Shown here: one piece after another, positions 1-6,140 of the stretch | How positions within the stretch are numbered: the stretch's first letter is position 1 | Layout: the number at the start of each line of letters is the position of its first letter | Program-made: the position numbers and the translations under genes | Notes under the pieces: model-generated | Told to the model about the DNA's origin: nothing | What the model saw: only the letters and a program-made list of their open reading frames with translations | Database searches by the model: none | Origin: CAZKYP01 sp964556885 | GTDB lineage: Bacteria; Planctomycetota; Phycisphaerae; Sedimentisphaerales; Anaerobacaceae | DNA length: 7,458 nt | Reading direction: 5' to 3' | NCBI GenBank assembly: GCA_964556885.1 | Contig: CAZKYP010000159.1 | Coordinates: forward strand, 1 to 7,458

Positions 1-69
1 GTTTATTGATAGAATCCGGCCTCTTATTTGTAGATGTTAAAGTAGATTCCTACTTTCGTATGGATAATC

Positions 70-74
70 AGGAA
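70..74 (+). promoter_or_regulatory. Shine-Dalgarno choosing the start of the first M16 gene
   Basis: AGGAA lies 6 nt before the ATG at 81. No comparable purine stretch precedes the in-frame ATG at 60 or the TTG at 6. The N-terminus beginning at 81 (MAEGLDKHILKNG) also lines up well with the start of the paired M16 protein downstream, so 81 is the preferred start. Confidence 0.55.
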
Positions 75-80
75 CCAATA

Positions 81-1316
81 ATGGCTGAAGGACTTGATAA
101 GCACATTCTGAAAAACGGCATGGTCCTGCTCGGCGAACCGATGGAAGCAGTTGAGTCGGTGGCCTTTGGTTTTATGCTGCCGGCGGGAGAAGCTGCTTTT
201 CCTGACGGCTGCTGCGGGGCCGGAAACGTCATTTCAGACTGGATTTTCAGAGGTGCCGCCGATAAAGACAGCAGACAGCTAAGCGATGCACTCGACGGCC
301 TGGGCTTACAGCGTGCCGGTTCGATCGGCAGCTCACATCTGACCATCGGGGCCGCTCTCGAATCCAGCAATCTTGCCGAAGCCCTGAATTTGTACGCAGA
401 TGTCATACGCAAACCCGGCCTAAAAGAAGACCAGTATGAACCCGCCCGGCAACTGGCAATTGACGGCGTGCTGTCGCTGGACGACCATCCACGGCATAAG
501 GTCATGCTGAAACTGCGAGAAAAGTTTTACCCGTACCCCCTTGGACGAAGCACAGTCGGAGAAATAGCAGACCTCAAAGTCCTCACGTCCGAAACAACAA
601 AGCATCTGATAAGAGATAATTTCAATCTTTCACAAACAATTTTTTCGGTCGCCGGCAAATACGATTTCGACGCCGTCTGCAAACAAATGGAAAAACTGTT
701 CGACACCGAGCAACAGGCCCCCGCCAAACCAATAACCACCCGGCCGGGGGCCGGTAAATACACACATATACACAACGACGGTGCCCAGGTTCATATAGGT
801 CTGATGACCGAGACGGTCAAACCGACAGACAAAGATTACTATAACGCCAGAGTAGCAGTGTCGATTCTATCCGGTGGAATGAGCGCCAGGTTGTTCACGG
901 AGGTACGCGAAAAACGCGGCCTTTGCTATGCAATCGGGGCAAGATATCACGGTTTGAAACAAGCGGCCGGTATAATGTGTTACGCCGGTACAATTCCCGA
1001 CAAGGCCCAGGAAACAATAGACTGCATCATTTGTGAATTCAACCGTCTTTGCGAAGGGATTACCGAGGACGAACTTAAAAGGGCCAAAGTCGGTTTGGAA
1101 AGCACATTGATTCTGAACAGCGAATCATCCAGCAGCCGGGCCGACGGTATCAGCAGCGATTATTACATGTTAGGCAGGGTCCGGAACCTGGATGAAATAA
1201 AAAATAAAATCGAGCAAACAAGCATTGATTCCGTCCTGAGATTCCTGCGGAGCAACAGATTCAAAGACTTCACGGTCGTGACAATCGGCCCGAAAGAAGT
1301 AAAAATCAAAAATTAA
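81..1316 (+). CDS. M16B peptidase-like protein, non-catalytic (R/Y) subunit
   Basis: A 411-residue protein, the normal length for a two-domain M16B (mitochondrial-processing-peptidase-like) subunit. The inverted zinc motif HXXEH is absent: aligned with the downstream partner, its three ligand positions read N49, S52 and D53 within GAGNVISDWIFRG, and the distal glutamate is G129. No hydrolysis is therefore expected from this chain. The C-terminal half is well conserved, with SGGMSARLFTEVREKRGLCY (264-283) supplying the R276/Y283 pair, seven residues apart, that binds the substrate backbone in this family. There is no signal peptide or membrane segment, so it is probably cytosolic. The inferred role is the substrate-binding half of a heterodimer with the next gene, as known for the Sphingomonas SPH2681/SPH2682 pair. 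The frame stays open to the left window edge, with other in-frame starts at 60 (ATG) and 6 (TTG), but the ribosome-binding site and alignment favour 81. The last codons run into an AT-rich repeat. Confidence 0.88.
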   Translation: MAEGLDKHILKNGMVLLGEPMEAVESVAFGFMLPAGEAAFPDGCCGAGNVISDWIFRGAADKDSRQLSDALDGLGLQRAGSIGSSHLTIGAALESSNLAEALNLYADVIRKPGLKEDQYEPARQLAIDGVLSLDDHPRHKVMLKLREKFYPYPLGRSTVGEIADLKVLTSETTKHLIRDNFNLSQTIFSVAGKYDFDAVCKQMEKLFDTEQQAPAKPITTRPGAGKYTHIHNDGAQVHIGLMTETVKPTDKDYYNARVAVSILSGGMSARLFTEVREKRGLCYAIGARYHGLKQAAGIMCYAGTIPDKAQETIDCIICEFNRLCEGITEDELKRAKVGLESTLILNSESSSSRADGISSDYYMLGRVRNLDEIKNKIEQTSIDSVLRFLRSNRFKDFTVVTIGPKEVKIKN

Positions 1317-1506
1317 AAGGCAAAATGACATATCAAAATTTAAAAATGCAAAGAATCTCATTGCAATCAGTGCAACGATCAGAAACATCCATCGATTGCC
1401 AGGATTTACATTTTTGCTGTGTTCCAGCTCACAATGGCATTTACTTTTTGCATTTTAATATGTAATTTTGATATTCGCATTTTGATATTTACGTTTTGGT
1501 ATAATT
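1303..1506. repeat. AT-rich imperfect inverted repeat between the two M16 genes
   Basis: The left arm lies at about 1303-1353 and the right arm at about 1444-1506, around a loop of roughly 90 nt of normal composition (1354-1443). The clearest pairing is 1321-1353 against 1444-1470: the reverse complement of the right arm reads CAAAATTACATATTAAAATG followed by CAAAAAG, and the left arm CAAAATGACATATC followed by AAAATTTAAAAATGCAAAG. The right arm is four degenerate 13-14-nt units, starting at 1453, 1466, 1480 and 1494, of the form TTTTGATATTYRCR. The left arm overlaps the stop codon of the upstream gene and the right arm abuts the ATG of the downstream gene. No transposase, terminal motif or target duplication is visible. 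It resembles a dispersed palindromic intergenic element (inference) and could form a large hairpin in the transcript joining the two genes. Confidence 0.6.
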
Positions 1507-2724
1507 ATGGAATTTAAGAAAGAGACTTTAAATAACGGCCTGACCATAATAGGTGAGCTTAACAATTCCGCCAAATCGGCGGCGGTCGGCTTTTTCGTTA
1601 AAACAGGCTCACGGGACGAGACCGAACAGATAAGCGGCGTCTCGCATTTTCTCGAGCATATGCTGTTCAAGGGCACGGAAAAACTCAGCGCACTCGAAGT
1701 GAACGAGATTTTCGACAGGATGGGAGCGCAATTCAACGCCGGCACCAGCGAGGAAAACACCGTCTATTATGCGGCGGTCCTGCCGGAGTACCTCCTCGAA
1801 GTTACACGGCTCTGGGCGCAACTGATGAGACCGGCGCTGAGAACCGACGATTTCGATATCGAAAAGAACGTCATTAAAGAGGAAATCGCGATGTATAAGG
1901 ACACGCCGAGCTTTGACGTCATGGACAGATGCAGAAGTCTGCATTTCGAAGGACATCCCTGCGGCAACAGTATTCTCGGCAGCGAAGAAAGTATCGACAA
2001 CATGACCGCCGAGCAGATGCGGGATTATTTTAATAATCGTTACGCACCAAACAACATGGTCCTGGCCTTTTCCGGGAATTTCGACTGGGAAAAAATCTTT
2101 GCGGCCGCCGCAGAATCGTGCAGCCAATGGCAGACACAGGCCGTCGAAAGAGAAGCCGGGCACAGCAGCGGCAGCAAAAAGAAAGAACGAATTACCAAAT
2201 CAAATCTGGTTCGCGAGCATATATGCCTTATGAGTCCGGCGGCATCTTTTCAGGACGAGAGGAGATTTGCCGCCGGGCTTTTAGCGACAATTATCGGCGA
2301 CGACATCGGGTCACGGTTTTTCTGGGAGCTTGTCGATAAGGCAATCGCCGAGACCGCCTCAATGCAATTCGGAGCCATGGACGGCACGGGAGCATTTTAC
2401 AGTTATATCCGATGCGGCAGGGAGAACGTCCCTGATGTCCTCGAAATAGTAAAAAATATTTTCGATAACATTAACAAAGACGGCATAACGGATGACGAGC
2501 TGACAAAAGCAAAAAACAAGGTACTAAGCGCACTGGTAATAAAGAACGAGCTTCCGATGGGACGACTCGACAACCTGGGTTCGAACTGGACCTATCTGCA
2601 ACAATACCGTACTATCGAAGATGATGTCAATGCAATAAAAACAGTAACCGTAGACGATATTCACTCATTTCTAAAACAATACAATCCGGGCGAATTTACA
2701 CAACTTTCCATAGGACCCGAATAA
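1507..2724 (+). CDS. M16B zinc metallopeptidase, catalytic (HXXEH) subunit
   Basis: A 405-residue protein of usual M16B length. The zinc-binding and catalytic motif is intact: GVSHFLEHMLFKGT with H47 and H51 as ligands and E50 as general base. The distal glutamate is E126 (or E125) in NVIKEEIAMYKD, about 75 residues further on. The C-terminal domain (about 225-405) keeps the fold pattern but has lost the family's R/Y pair: where the partner has R276 and Y283, this chain has V276 and T283 (SRFFWELVDKAIAET). It should therefore need the upstream subunit to bind peptide. There is no signal peptide, so it is probably a cytosolic peptidase clearing small peptides or processing an unknown substrate. 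The ATG at 1507 has no clear Shine-Dalgarno and directly follows the repeat arm, so its translation may be weak or coupled to upstream reading. The start fits the family (MEFKKETLNNGLTII). The stop is 1 nt before the next gene. Confidence 0.92.
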   Translation: MEFKKETLNNGLTIIGELNNSAKSAAVGFFVKTGSRDETEQISGVSHFLEHMLFKGTEKLSALEVNEIFDRMGAQFNAGTSEENTVYYAAVLPEYLLEVTRLWAQLMRPALRTDDFDIEKNVIKEEIAMYKDTPSFDVMDRCRSLHFEGHPCGNSILGSEESIDNMTAEQMRDYFNNRYAPNNMVLAFSGNFDWEKIFAAAAESCSQWQTQAVEREAGHSSGSKKKERITKSNLVREHICLMSPAASFQDERRFAAGLLATIIGDDIGSRFFWELVDKAIAETASMQFGAMDGTGAFYSYIRCGRENVPDVLEIVKNIFDNINKDGITDDELTKAKNKVLSALVIKNELPMGRLDNLGSNWTYLQQYRTIEDDVNAIKTVTVDDIHSFLKQYNPGEFTQLSIGPE

Positions 2725-2725
2725 G

Positions 2726-2971
2726 ATGACCGACAACAAACCGAATGAGATACCGAAGTTCGACCTGGCCGATCAGATTATGGCCCAGCAGCGGAAATAC
2801 TCGGCAATAAGAAGAAAGGCCCCGGGCCGGAAGAGCGAAGTCCAGAATCAGCAACAGCCCCGGTCCTTCAGCTATGCTGCCATGCCGCCGCAGATAGTAT
2901 ACCAAGAGGATAAAATCATTGCCGACATTGTAGCACGGGATATCGAAAAAATTTGCGCCGGTAATATGTAG
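2726..2971 (+). CDS. small hypothetical protein, coupled to the M16 gene
   Basis: I do not recognise this 81-residue protein. Its ATG lies 1 nt after the TAA of the catalytic M16 subunit, with AGGA at 2712-2715 (10-nt spacing) inside the end of that gene, so translational coupling is likely. There is no signal peptide or hydrophobic segment, which suggests a cytosolic protein. Three parts are visible. A basic N-terminal block (10-31, PKFDLADQIMAQQRK then RRK) looks helical. A Gln/Pro-rich linker (32-56) looks disordered. A short C-terminal amphipathic helix follows (63-77, KIIADIVARDIEKIC). The layout of two short helices around a flexible linker suits a protein-binding adaptor or regulator, but that is speculation. 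Being locked to the peptidase suggests a role as its partner, regulator or substrate, or else simple hitch-hiking. Coding status is supported by the tight spacing, the ribosome-binding site and sensible composition. Confidence 0.7.
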   Translation: MTDNKPNEIPKFDLADQIMAQQRKYSAIRRKAPGRKSEVQNQQQPRSFSYAAMPPQIVYQEDKIIADIVARDIEKICAGNM

Positions 2972-2996
2972 ACCAACCTGCAATCCAATTATGTTC

Positions 2997-3025
2997 TTGC
3001 AAAGCCGGCCGTTAAGATGTAAACT
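2997..3025 (+). promoter_or_regulatory. candidate promoter of the tRNA-Ser gene
   Basis: TTGCAA (2997-3002) and TAAACT (3020-3025) are separated by exactly 17 nt. Each matches the sigma-70 consensus at 4 of 6 positions. The predicted start near 3032 leaves about 8 nt of leader before the mature tRNA at 3040, a sensible length for RNase P trimming. It could be chance. Read-through from the M16 unit would be the alternative source of transcript. Confidence 0.4.
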
Positions 3026-3039
3026 GTCGAAAACCACCT

Positions 3040-3130
3040 GGAGAGGTGGCCGAGTGGCTGAAGGCAACGGTTTGCTAAACCGTCGTACGGGAATAAACCC
3101 GTACCGCGGGTTCGAATCCCGCCCTCTCCG
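3040..3130 (+). tRNA. tRNA-Ser (anticodon GCU)
   Basis: A full cloverleaf of 91 nt can be folded by eye. The acceptor stem is GGAGAGG (3040-3046) with CCTCTCC (3123-3129) and discriminator G3130. The anticodon stem is ACGGT/ACCGT around loop TTGCTAA with anticodon GCT at 3074-3076, which reads AGC and AGU. The long class II variable arm typical of serine tRNAs is GTACGGG/CCCGTAC with an AATAAA loop (3085-3104). The T arm is GCGGG-TTCGAAT-CCCGC (3106-3122). The D arm carries the usual TGGCCGAGTGGCTGAAGGC pattern. CCA is not encoded and must be added by nucleotidyltransferase. Confidence 0.97.
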
Positions 3131-3191
3131 TTATCCTTTTATGCACACCCACATGCAAATTTCAAATCCCATAGCTGTAATGCTCTGAGGA

Positions 3192-3234
3192 AATTAAAAA
3201 GGGCTTACTCCGAAATTAATCAAAATAAGCCCTT
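3192..3234 (-). terminator. rho-independent terminator of the secreted PA14 protein gene
   Basis: A 9-bp perfect stem, AAGGGCTTA (3199-3207) with TAAGCCCTT (3226-3234), encloses an 18-nt loop. Read on the - strand, the stem is followed by TTTTTAATTT, the expected U-rich tail, and it begins 33 nt beyond the stop codon of the 3267-5699 gene. Read on the + strand, the tail is AATTCATAAATT, so any termination of tRNA transcripts would be weaker. It sits at the convergent junction of the tRNA and the - strand gene. Confidence 0.75.
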
Positions 3235-3266
3235 AATTCATAAATTACACGCTTCGAAAATCGAAA

Positions 3267-5699
3267 CTATTTATACAAACGGATATCATCGATGAATATA
3301 TGGCCCGAGCCCCCGCCGACCTGTGGAGCGGCCTTATTGCCTAAACCAACCGACATCGAATTAACATTGGTGAGATTCACACCTTTGTCCGCAAATTCCT
3401 GCAACGGGATATCCCACTGCACCCAGTCGGTAGCCAAAGCCGCATTAGCATCGTCATTGGTTACCACGGCATTACCGTTAAGCGCAACATACATCGGCTC
3501 GGGTGAATTATTCGGATCACCTTGATAAAACAGTGTCAATGTGGCAACATCATCGCTGGTCCAGTCACGCAATGAAGAATCAAACGTCCTGGTAACCTCG
3601 GATAAACCGGTGGTATTGTCGTAGAATATCGGCATCGACCAGCGTCCACTATGCACTATTATATTCTCGAGATAATGTCCATCCATATTAAAGTCCGGAT
3701 CCGGATATCCCGCTGTTGAACCATTGGTTATATCGCTGTATCCATCAATCCACGTATTCCATACCTCATCAGGTGGATAGTCACTGTAATTCTCGAAATT
3801 GTCAATTAGAATATAGTTACCTGTCGTAAAGTTCCAGACCTGACCAATCCACGGACTGTCGGGATTAACGCTGTTAACTTCATCAATACGCCAGTAATAA
3901 GTGCTGTTGTATTCCAGTGTCCCGGGGTCGTAACTTTCATTACCAAGATCCAGGGTAATCTTGTGTTCCGGTGATCCGGTCGTAGCATTTTCAACAGATT
4001 CCATATCTGTGCCGAAATACAACTCATGCTGAGCGGCTTTATCTCCGGCAGTCCAGGTTAATATGGGTGAAACTTCGATCTCGATAGAATTGTTAGGAGG
4101 ATATGGAGTGCCTACTGCATACGGTGGTAGTAATGCTCCCGACGGGATAATCTGCCGTACCGGGACAGTAGGTCCCTGCCATGCCAGCCGAGCCAGGGCG
4201 ATATTGCCGTCCTCGAAATACTCGAGAACAATAGGATACATACCGGCCTGAACAGTAACAGAGGCATCGTACCACGTAATCAAACCGGGAGCATCGTTAA
4301 TCAGCAGCCGGTCGTTGAACCAGAAATTGAATGTGTCCTCGACCTGCAGCCATAATGTCCATTCACCGGCGGTCGGGATTTCAACCTGACCGGTCCATCT
4401 AACCGAGAAGTTATCGACCTCTGTTATGAGCGGGTCCGGCGAATCATACTGCCAGTCGAAGTCTATTTGAGGATCGATTCGGGTAACTGCCGGGGTTCCG
4501 GACAAATCAATATTGTTAAAGTACTCGCCCTTAACGCCTCCATAGTCACGCGTTGTGGTTGTAAAGGTCCATGTATCGCCCTTATGAGTAGTTCCATCTG
4601 CCTCCTGTTCATCGACTCGCCAGTAATACATCTTATTCAATACAAGAGTATACGGTGTAGCCCACGATGTATTGTCCGCATCCTGTGAGCCCATAAATTC
4701 CGATGCACTCGTGTCGGCATTCGTAACCGCGTCATAATCATCACCGAAGTATACAGCATGGCTCTGAGCGGTCATACCGGCGTTCCAGGTCAGCACAGTA
4801 TTTGGATCAACAAACAAAGCACCATCACCAGGTACCGGATTATAAGCGGTCAAAGGCTGGACTGTAAATGTCCATACATCTCCCTTTGATACATTGTTTC
4901 CACTTATTTCATCGACACGCCAGTAGTAAGTTCCTCCCGGCTCGACCGTTACCGTACCGTCGGCGGGATACATATTCTCACTCTGGCGGCCCTTGTATAT
5001 ATCCGTCGTGGAGGTTGTAGCGGCTTCTACAGCATCGAAACTTTCTCCAAAGTAAATATCATGCTGTGAAGCCATGACACCCGCATCCCAATTGAGAACT
5101 ATGTCACGCCGGGTCACCATCTCTCTGTCAGCAGGTACGGGATTAACAGCCGCCCCGACATTTGTAATATGTACAAAGCAAATCTTGACATATCCGACCC
5201 CTTCTACCGGGGCAATAGTCAGACGGCCATCGTTTACAGTCACGATGATATCTTCGTATGTATCGAAATAGTCTCCTGGAGGATAAGGTGTTGGATCCAG
5301 AACTTCTACTCCCTCAATGATATATGAATTTGTTGCATCTTTATATCCCGGATCTCCGCCAACGATAAACAGATTGTATGTACCGTTCGGTATGGCAATC
5401 TCCCAAAAACCTAAACCTGTATTCCAAATATTTAAAGAATTGTTTGTATCATATCGCTGGTCAGGATTGATATCACGGTCACGTGAACTGTCTTGCTTAT
5501 CTACACTCCAGCCATAACTGAAGCCGTTGCCGCGGTCGCCGTATATATCTCCATAATCCGGTAAATAACCCTCCGGCACCTCCCTGGAACCCTGTGTTCT
5601 GGACTGGAAGTTAACCTTCACAGTTTGAGCATCGGCCGTAACCAGGGTCAGACCAATAACCGCCAATACAAAAACGAAACAAATCAATCTATTGCACAT
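3267..5699 (-). CDS. secreted multidomain protein with PA14 and Fn3-like modules
   Basis: An 810-residue exported protein. Residues 1-24 form a Sec signal peptide (MCNR, hydrophobic core, ADA|QT cleavage). Residues about 26-180 are a beta-sandwich domain of the type seen in bacterial adhesins and polysaccharide-active proteins (DYGDIYGDRGNGFSYGW, PDQRYDT, FWEIAIPNGTYNLFIVGGDPGY). Three Fn3-like modules at about 184-282, 285-382 and 530-627 each carry LxWxAG, H(D/A/E)(I/V/L)YFG, YYWR(V/I)DE and VWxFT-type motifs, a style frequent in planctomycetes. A PA14 domain spans about 389-525 (VKGEYFNNIDLSG, FSVRWTGQVEIPTAGEWTLW). The C-terminal jelly-roll-like domain, about 630-810, ends in HIFIDDIRLYK. 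There is no catalytic domain, lipobox, sortase motif, PEP-CTERM or C-terminal membrane helix. The inferred role is binding of glycans or cell-surface or extracellular polysaccharide; the ligand is unknown. The mature chain is acidic with one cysteine. The gene stands alone on the - strand between tRNA-Ser and lpxB. Confidence 0.9.
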   Translation of the reverse strand: MCNRLICFVFVLAVIGLTLVTADAQTVKVNFQSRTQGSREVPEGYLPDYGDIYGDRGNGFSYGWSVDKQDSSRDRDINPDQRYDTNNSLNIWNTGLGFWEIAIPNGTYNLFIVGGDPGYKDATNSYIIEGVEVLDPTPYPPGDYFDTYEDIIVTVNDGRLTIAPVEGVGYVKICFVHITNVGAAVNPVPADREMVTRRDIVLNWDAGVMASQHDIYFGESFDAVEAATTSTTDIYKGRQSENMYPADGTVTVEPGGTYYWRVDEISGNNVSKGDVWTFTVQPLTAYNPVPGDGALFVDPNTVLTWNAGMTAQSHAVYFGDDYDAVTNADTSASEFMGSQDADNTSWATPYTLVLNKMYYWRVDEQEADGTTHKGDTWTFTTTTRDYGGVKGEYFNNIDLSGTPAVTRIDPQIDFDWQYDSPDPLITEVDNFSVRWTGQVEIPTAGEWTLWLQVEDTFNFWFNDRLLINDAPGLITWYDASVTVQAGMYPIVLEYFEDGNIALARLAWQGPTVPVRQIIPSGALLPPYAVGTPYPPNNSIEIEVSPILTWTAGDKAAQHELYFGTDMESVENATTGSPEHKITLDLGNESYDPGTLEYNSTYYWRIDEVNSVNPDSPWIGQVWNFTTGNYILIDNFENYSDYPPDEVWNTWIDGYSDITNGSTAGYPDPDFNMDGHYLENIIVHSGRWSMPIFYDNTTGLSEVTRTFDSSLRDWTSDDVATLTLFYQGDPNNSPEPMYVALNGNAVVTNDDANAALATDWVQWDIPLQEFADKGVNLTNVNSMSVGLGNKAAPQVGGGSGHIFIDDIRLYK

Positions 5700-5705
5700 A
5701 ATACG

Positions 5706-5714
5706 CCTCCTTCT
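5706..5714 (-). promoter_or_regulatory. strong Shine-Dalgarno fixing the start of the PA14 protein
   Basis: On the - strand AGAAGGAGG lies 6 nt before the ATG at 5699. This makes 5699 the real start and not the in-frame ATG at 5720, which would put the ribosome-binding site inside the coding region and add MLRRRRI before the signal peptide. Such a strong site suggests the protein is made at a high rate when transcribed. Confidence 0.85.
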
Positions 5715-5967
5715 AAGCATGATTAAACTTTGAAATTCTATGCTTCAGCCACAGGCCAAAAACACACGCCATTTTACACTGCCTCGCAAATCTACTACTT
5801 AGACAGTAACAAGCAAAATAATACAAAATAAGAAATTTGCTTTTCTTAAAGGGCATTTCTATTGCCGGAAAAATCATCACGACTTGATACCACCTCCTTG
5901 ATTCCAGCCGATAGAACGTTCGAAAACAAATCATATTAATTCATAATGACACTTAGCCTACATTTAC

Positions 5968-5996
5968 ATTATAGAATATATCGGCCTAAATCAGTC
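5968..5996 (-). promoter_or_regulatory. candidate promoter of the PA14 protein gene (strong -10, poor -35)
   Basis: On the - strand TATAAT occupies 5973-5968, a perfect -10 hexamer. The -35 position at 17-nt spacing reads GACTGA and is poor. The nearest alternative, CTGATT, is at 15 nt. The predicted transcription start is near 5961, giving a leader of about 260 nt. A perfect -10 with no -35 is typical of promoters that need an activator, and repeats suited to one lie directly upstream. Confidence 0.4.
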
Positions 5997-6031
5997 GCCA
6001 TATTGCGTATTTCATTCGCCATTATGCGCAT
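5992..6031. repeat. two 19-nt direct repeats at 21-bp period, candidate operator
   Basis: CAGTCGCCATATTGCGTAT (5992-6010) and CATTCGCCATTATGCGCAT (6013-6031) match at 15 of 19 positions and start exactly 21 bp apart, two helical turns, so they would face the same side of the DNA. Relative to the predicted start near 5961 on the - strand their centres fall near -40 and -61, the usual spacing for tandem activator sites overlapping a missing -35 box. The second copy overlaps the palindrome ATTATGCGCATAAT. The binding factor is unknown. Confidence 0.45.
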
Positions 6032-6103
6032 AATATCTTCATTTTAATAGAATTACATGATAATTAAATCTAAGCCCACTCTCCCTCTAAACCTAAATAA
6101 AGA

Positions 6104-6132
6104 TTGCCGATAGCATGAATTCCTGATAATAA
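6104..6132 (+). promoter_or_regulatory. weak candidate promoter of lpxB
   Basis: TTGCCG (6104-6109) and TAATAA (6127-6132) are 17 nt apart. The predicted start at about 6139 is next to the lpxB ATG at 6141, which would give a leaderless transcript. This agrees with the absence of any Shine-Dalgarno before that ATG. The region is AT-rich, so a chance match is quite possible. Confidence 0.28.
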
Positions 6133-6140
6133 ATATACCC

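Larger units (their letters stand above)
5700..6140. other. divergent intergenic region between the PA14 gene and lpxB
   Basis: This is 441 bp of AT-rich DNA with no convincing gene. From the PA14 side it holds the Shine-Dalgarno at 5706-5714 and a leader of about 260 nt with a second Shine-Dalgarno-like AAGGAGG (5893-5899, - strand) that lacks a start codon at normal spacing. Further upstream are a perfect -10 box (5968-5973, - strand), a pair of 19-nt direct repeats (5992-6031) and a perfect 14-bp palindrome ATTATGCGCATAAT (6021-6034). From about 6035 to 6103 I see only AT-rich sequence. A weak promoter for lpxB may occupy 6104-6132. No riboswitch class was recognised. Confidence 0.8.

Noticed and set aside
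6..34. TTGATA and TGTAGA with 17-nt spacing as a promoter for the first M16 gene
   Set aside because: The -35 is good but the -10 matches at only 3 of 6 positions, and upstream context is cut off by the window edge.
1170..1388. Reverse-strand reading frame with a hydrophobic start (MFLIVALIAMRFF) across the repeat and the end of the first M16 gene
   Set aside because: It runs antisense through conserved M16 codons, has no ribosome-binding site, and its hydrophobicity comes from AT-rich repeat sequence.
1500..1505. Perfect TATAAT next to the catalytic M16 start codon
   Set aside because: It would start transcription inside the gene at about 1512, there is no -35 at proper spacing, and it is part of the AT-rich repeat unit.
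3110..3130. 3' end of tRNA-Ser as an attachment site for an integrated element carrying the PA14 gene
   Set aside because: No second copy of the tRNA 3' end occurs in the window, and no integrase or phage gene is present.
3870..4930. Repeated 'CGCCAGTARTA' blocks at about 3889, 4618 and 4919 as a DNA repeat or CRISPR-like array
   Set aside because: They encode the recurring YYWR(V/I)DE motif of the Fn3-like modules and are spaced as protein domains, not as a DNA repeat array.
5713..5934. Reverse-strand frame starting at ATG 5934 as a gene
   Set aside because: No ribosome-binding site before 5934 and no recognisable family; only the shorter frame after 5880 is worth mention, and that only as a possible leader peptide.
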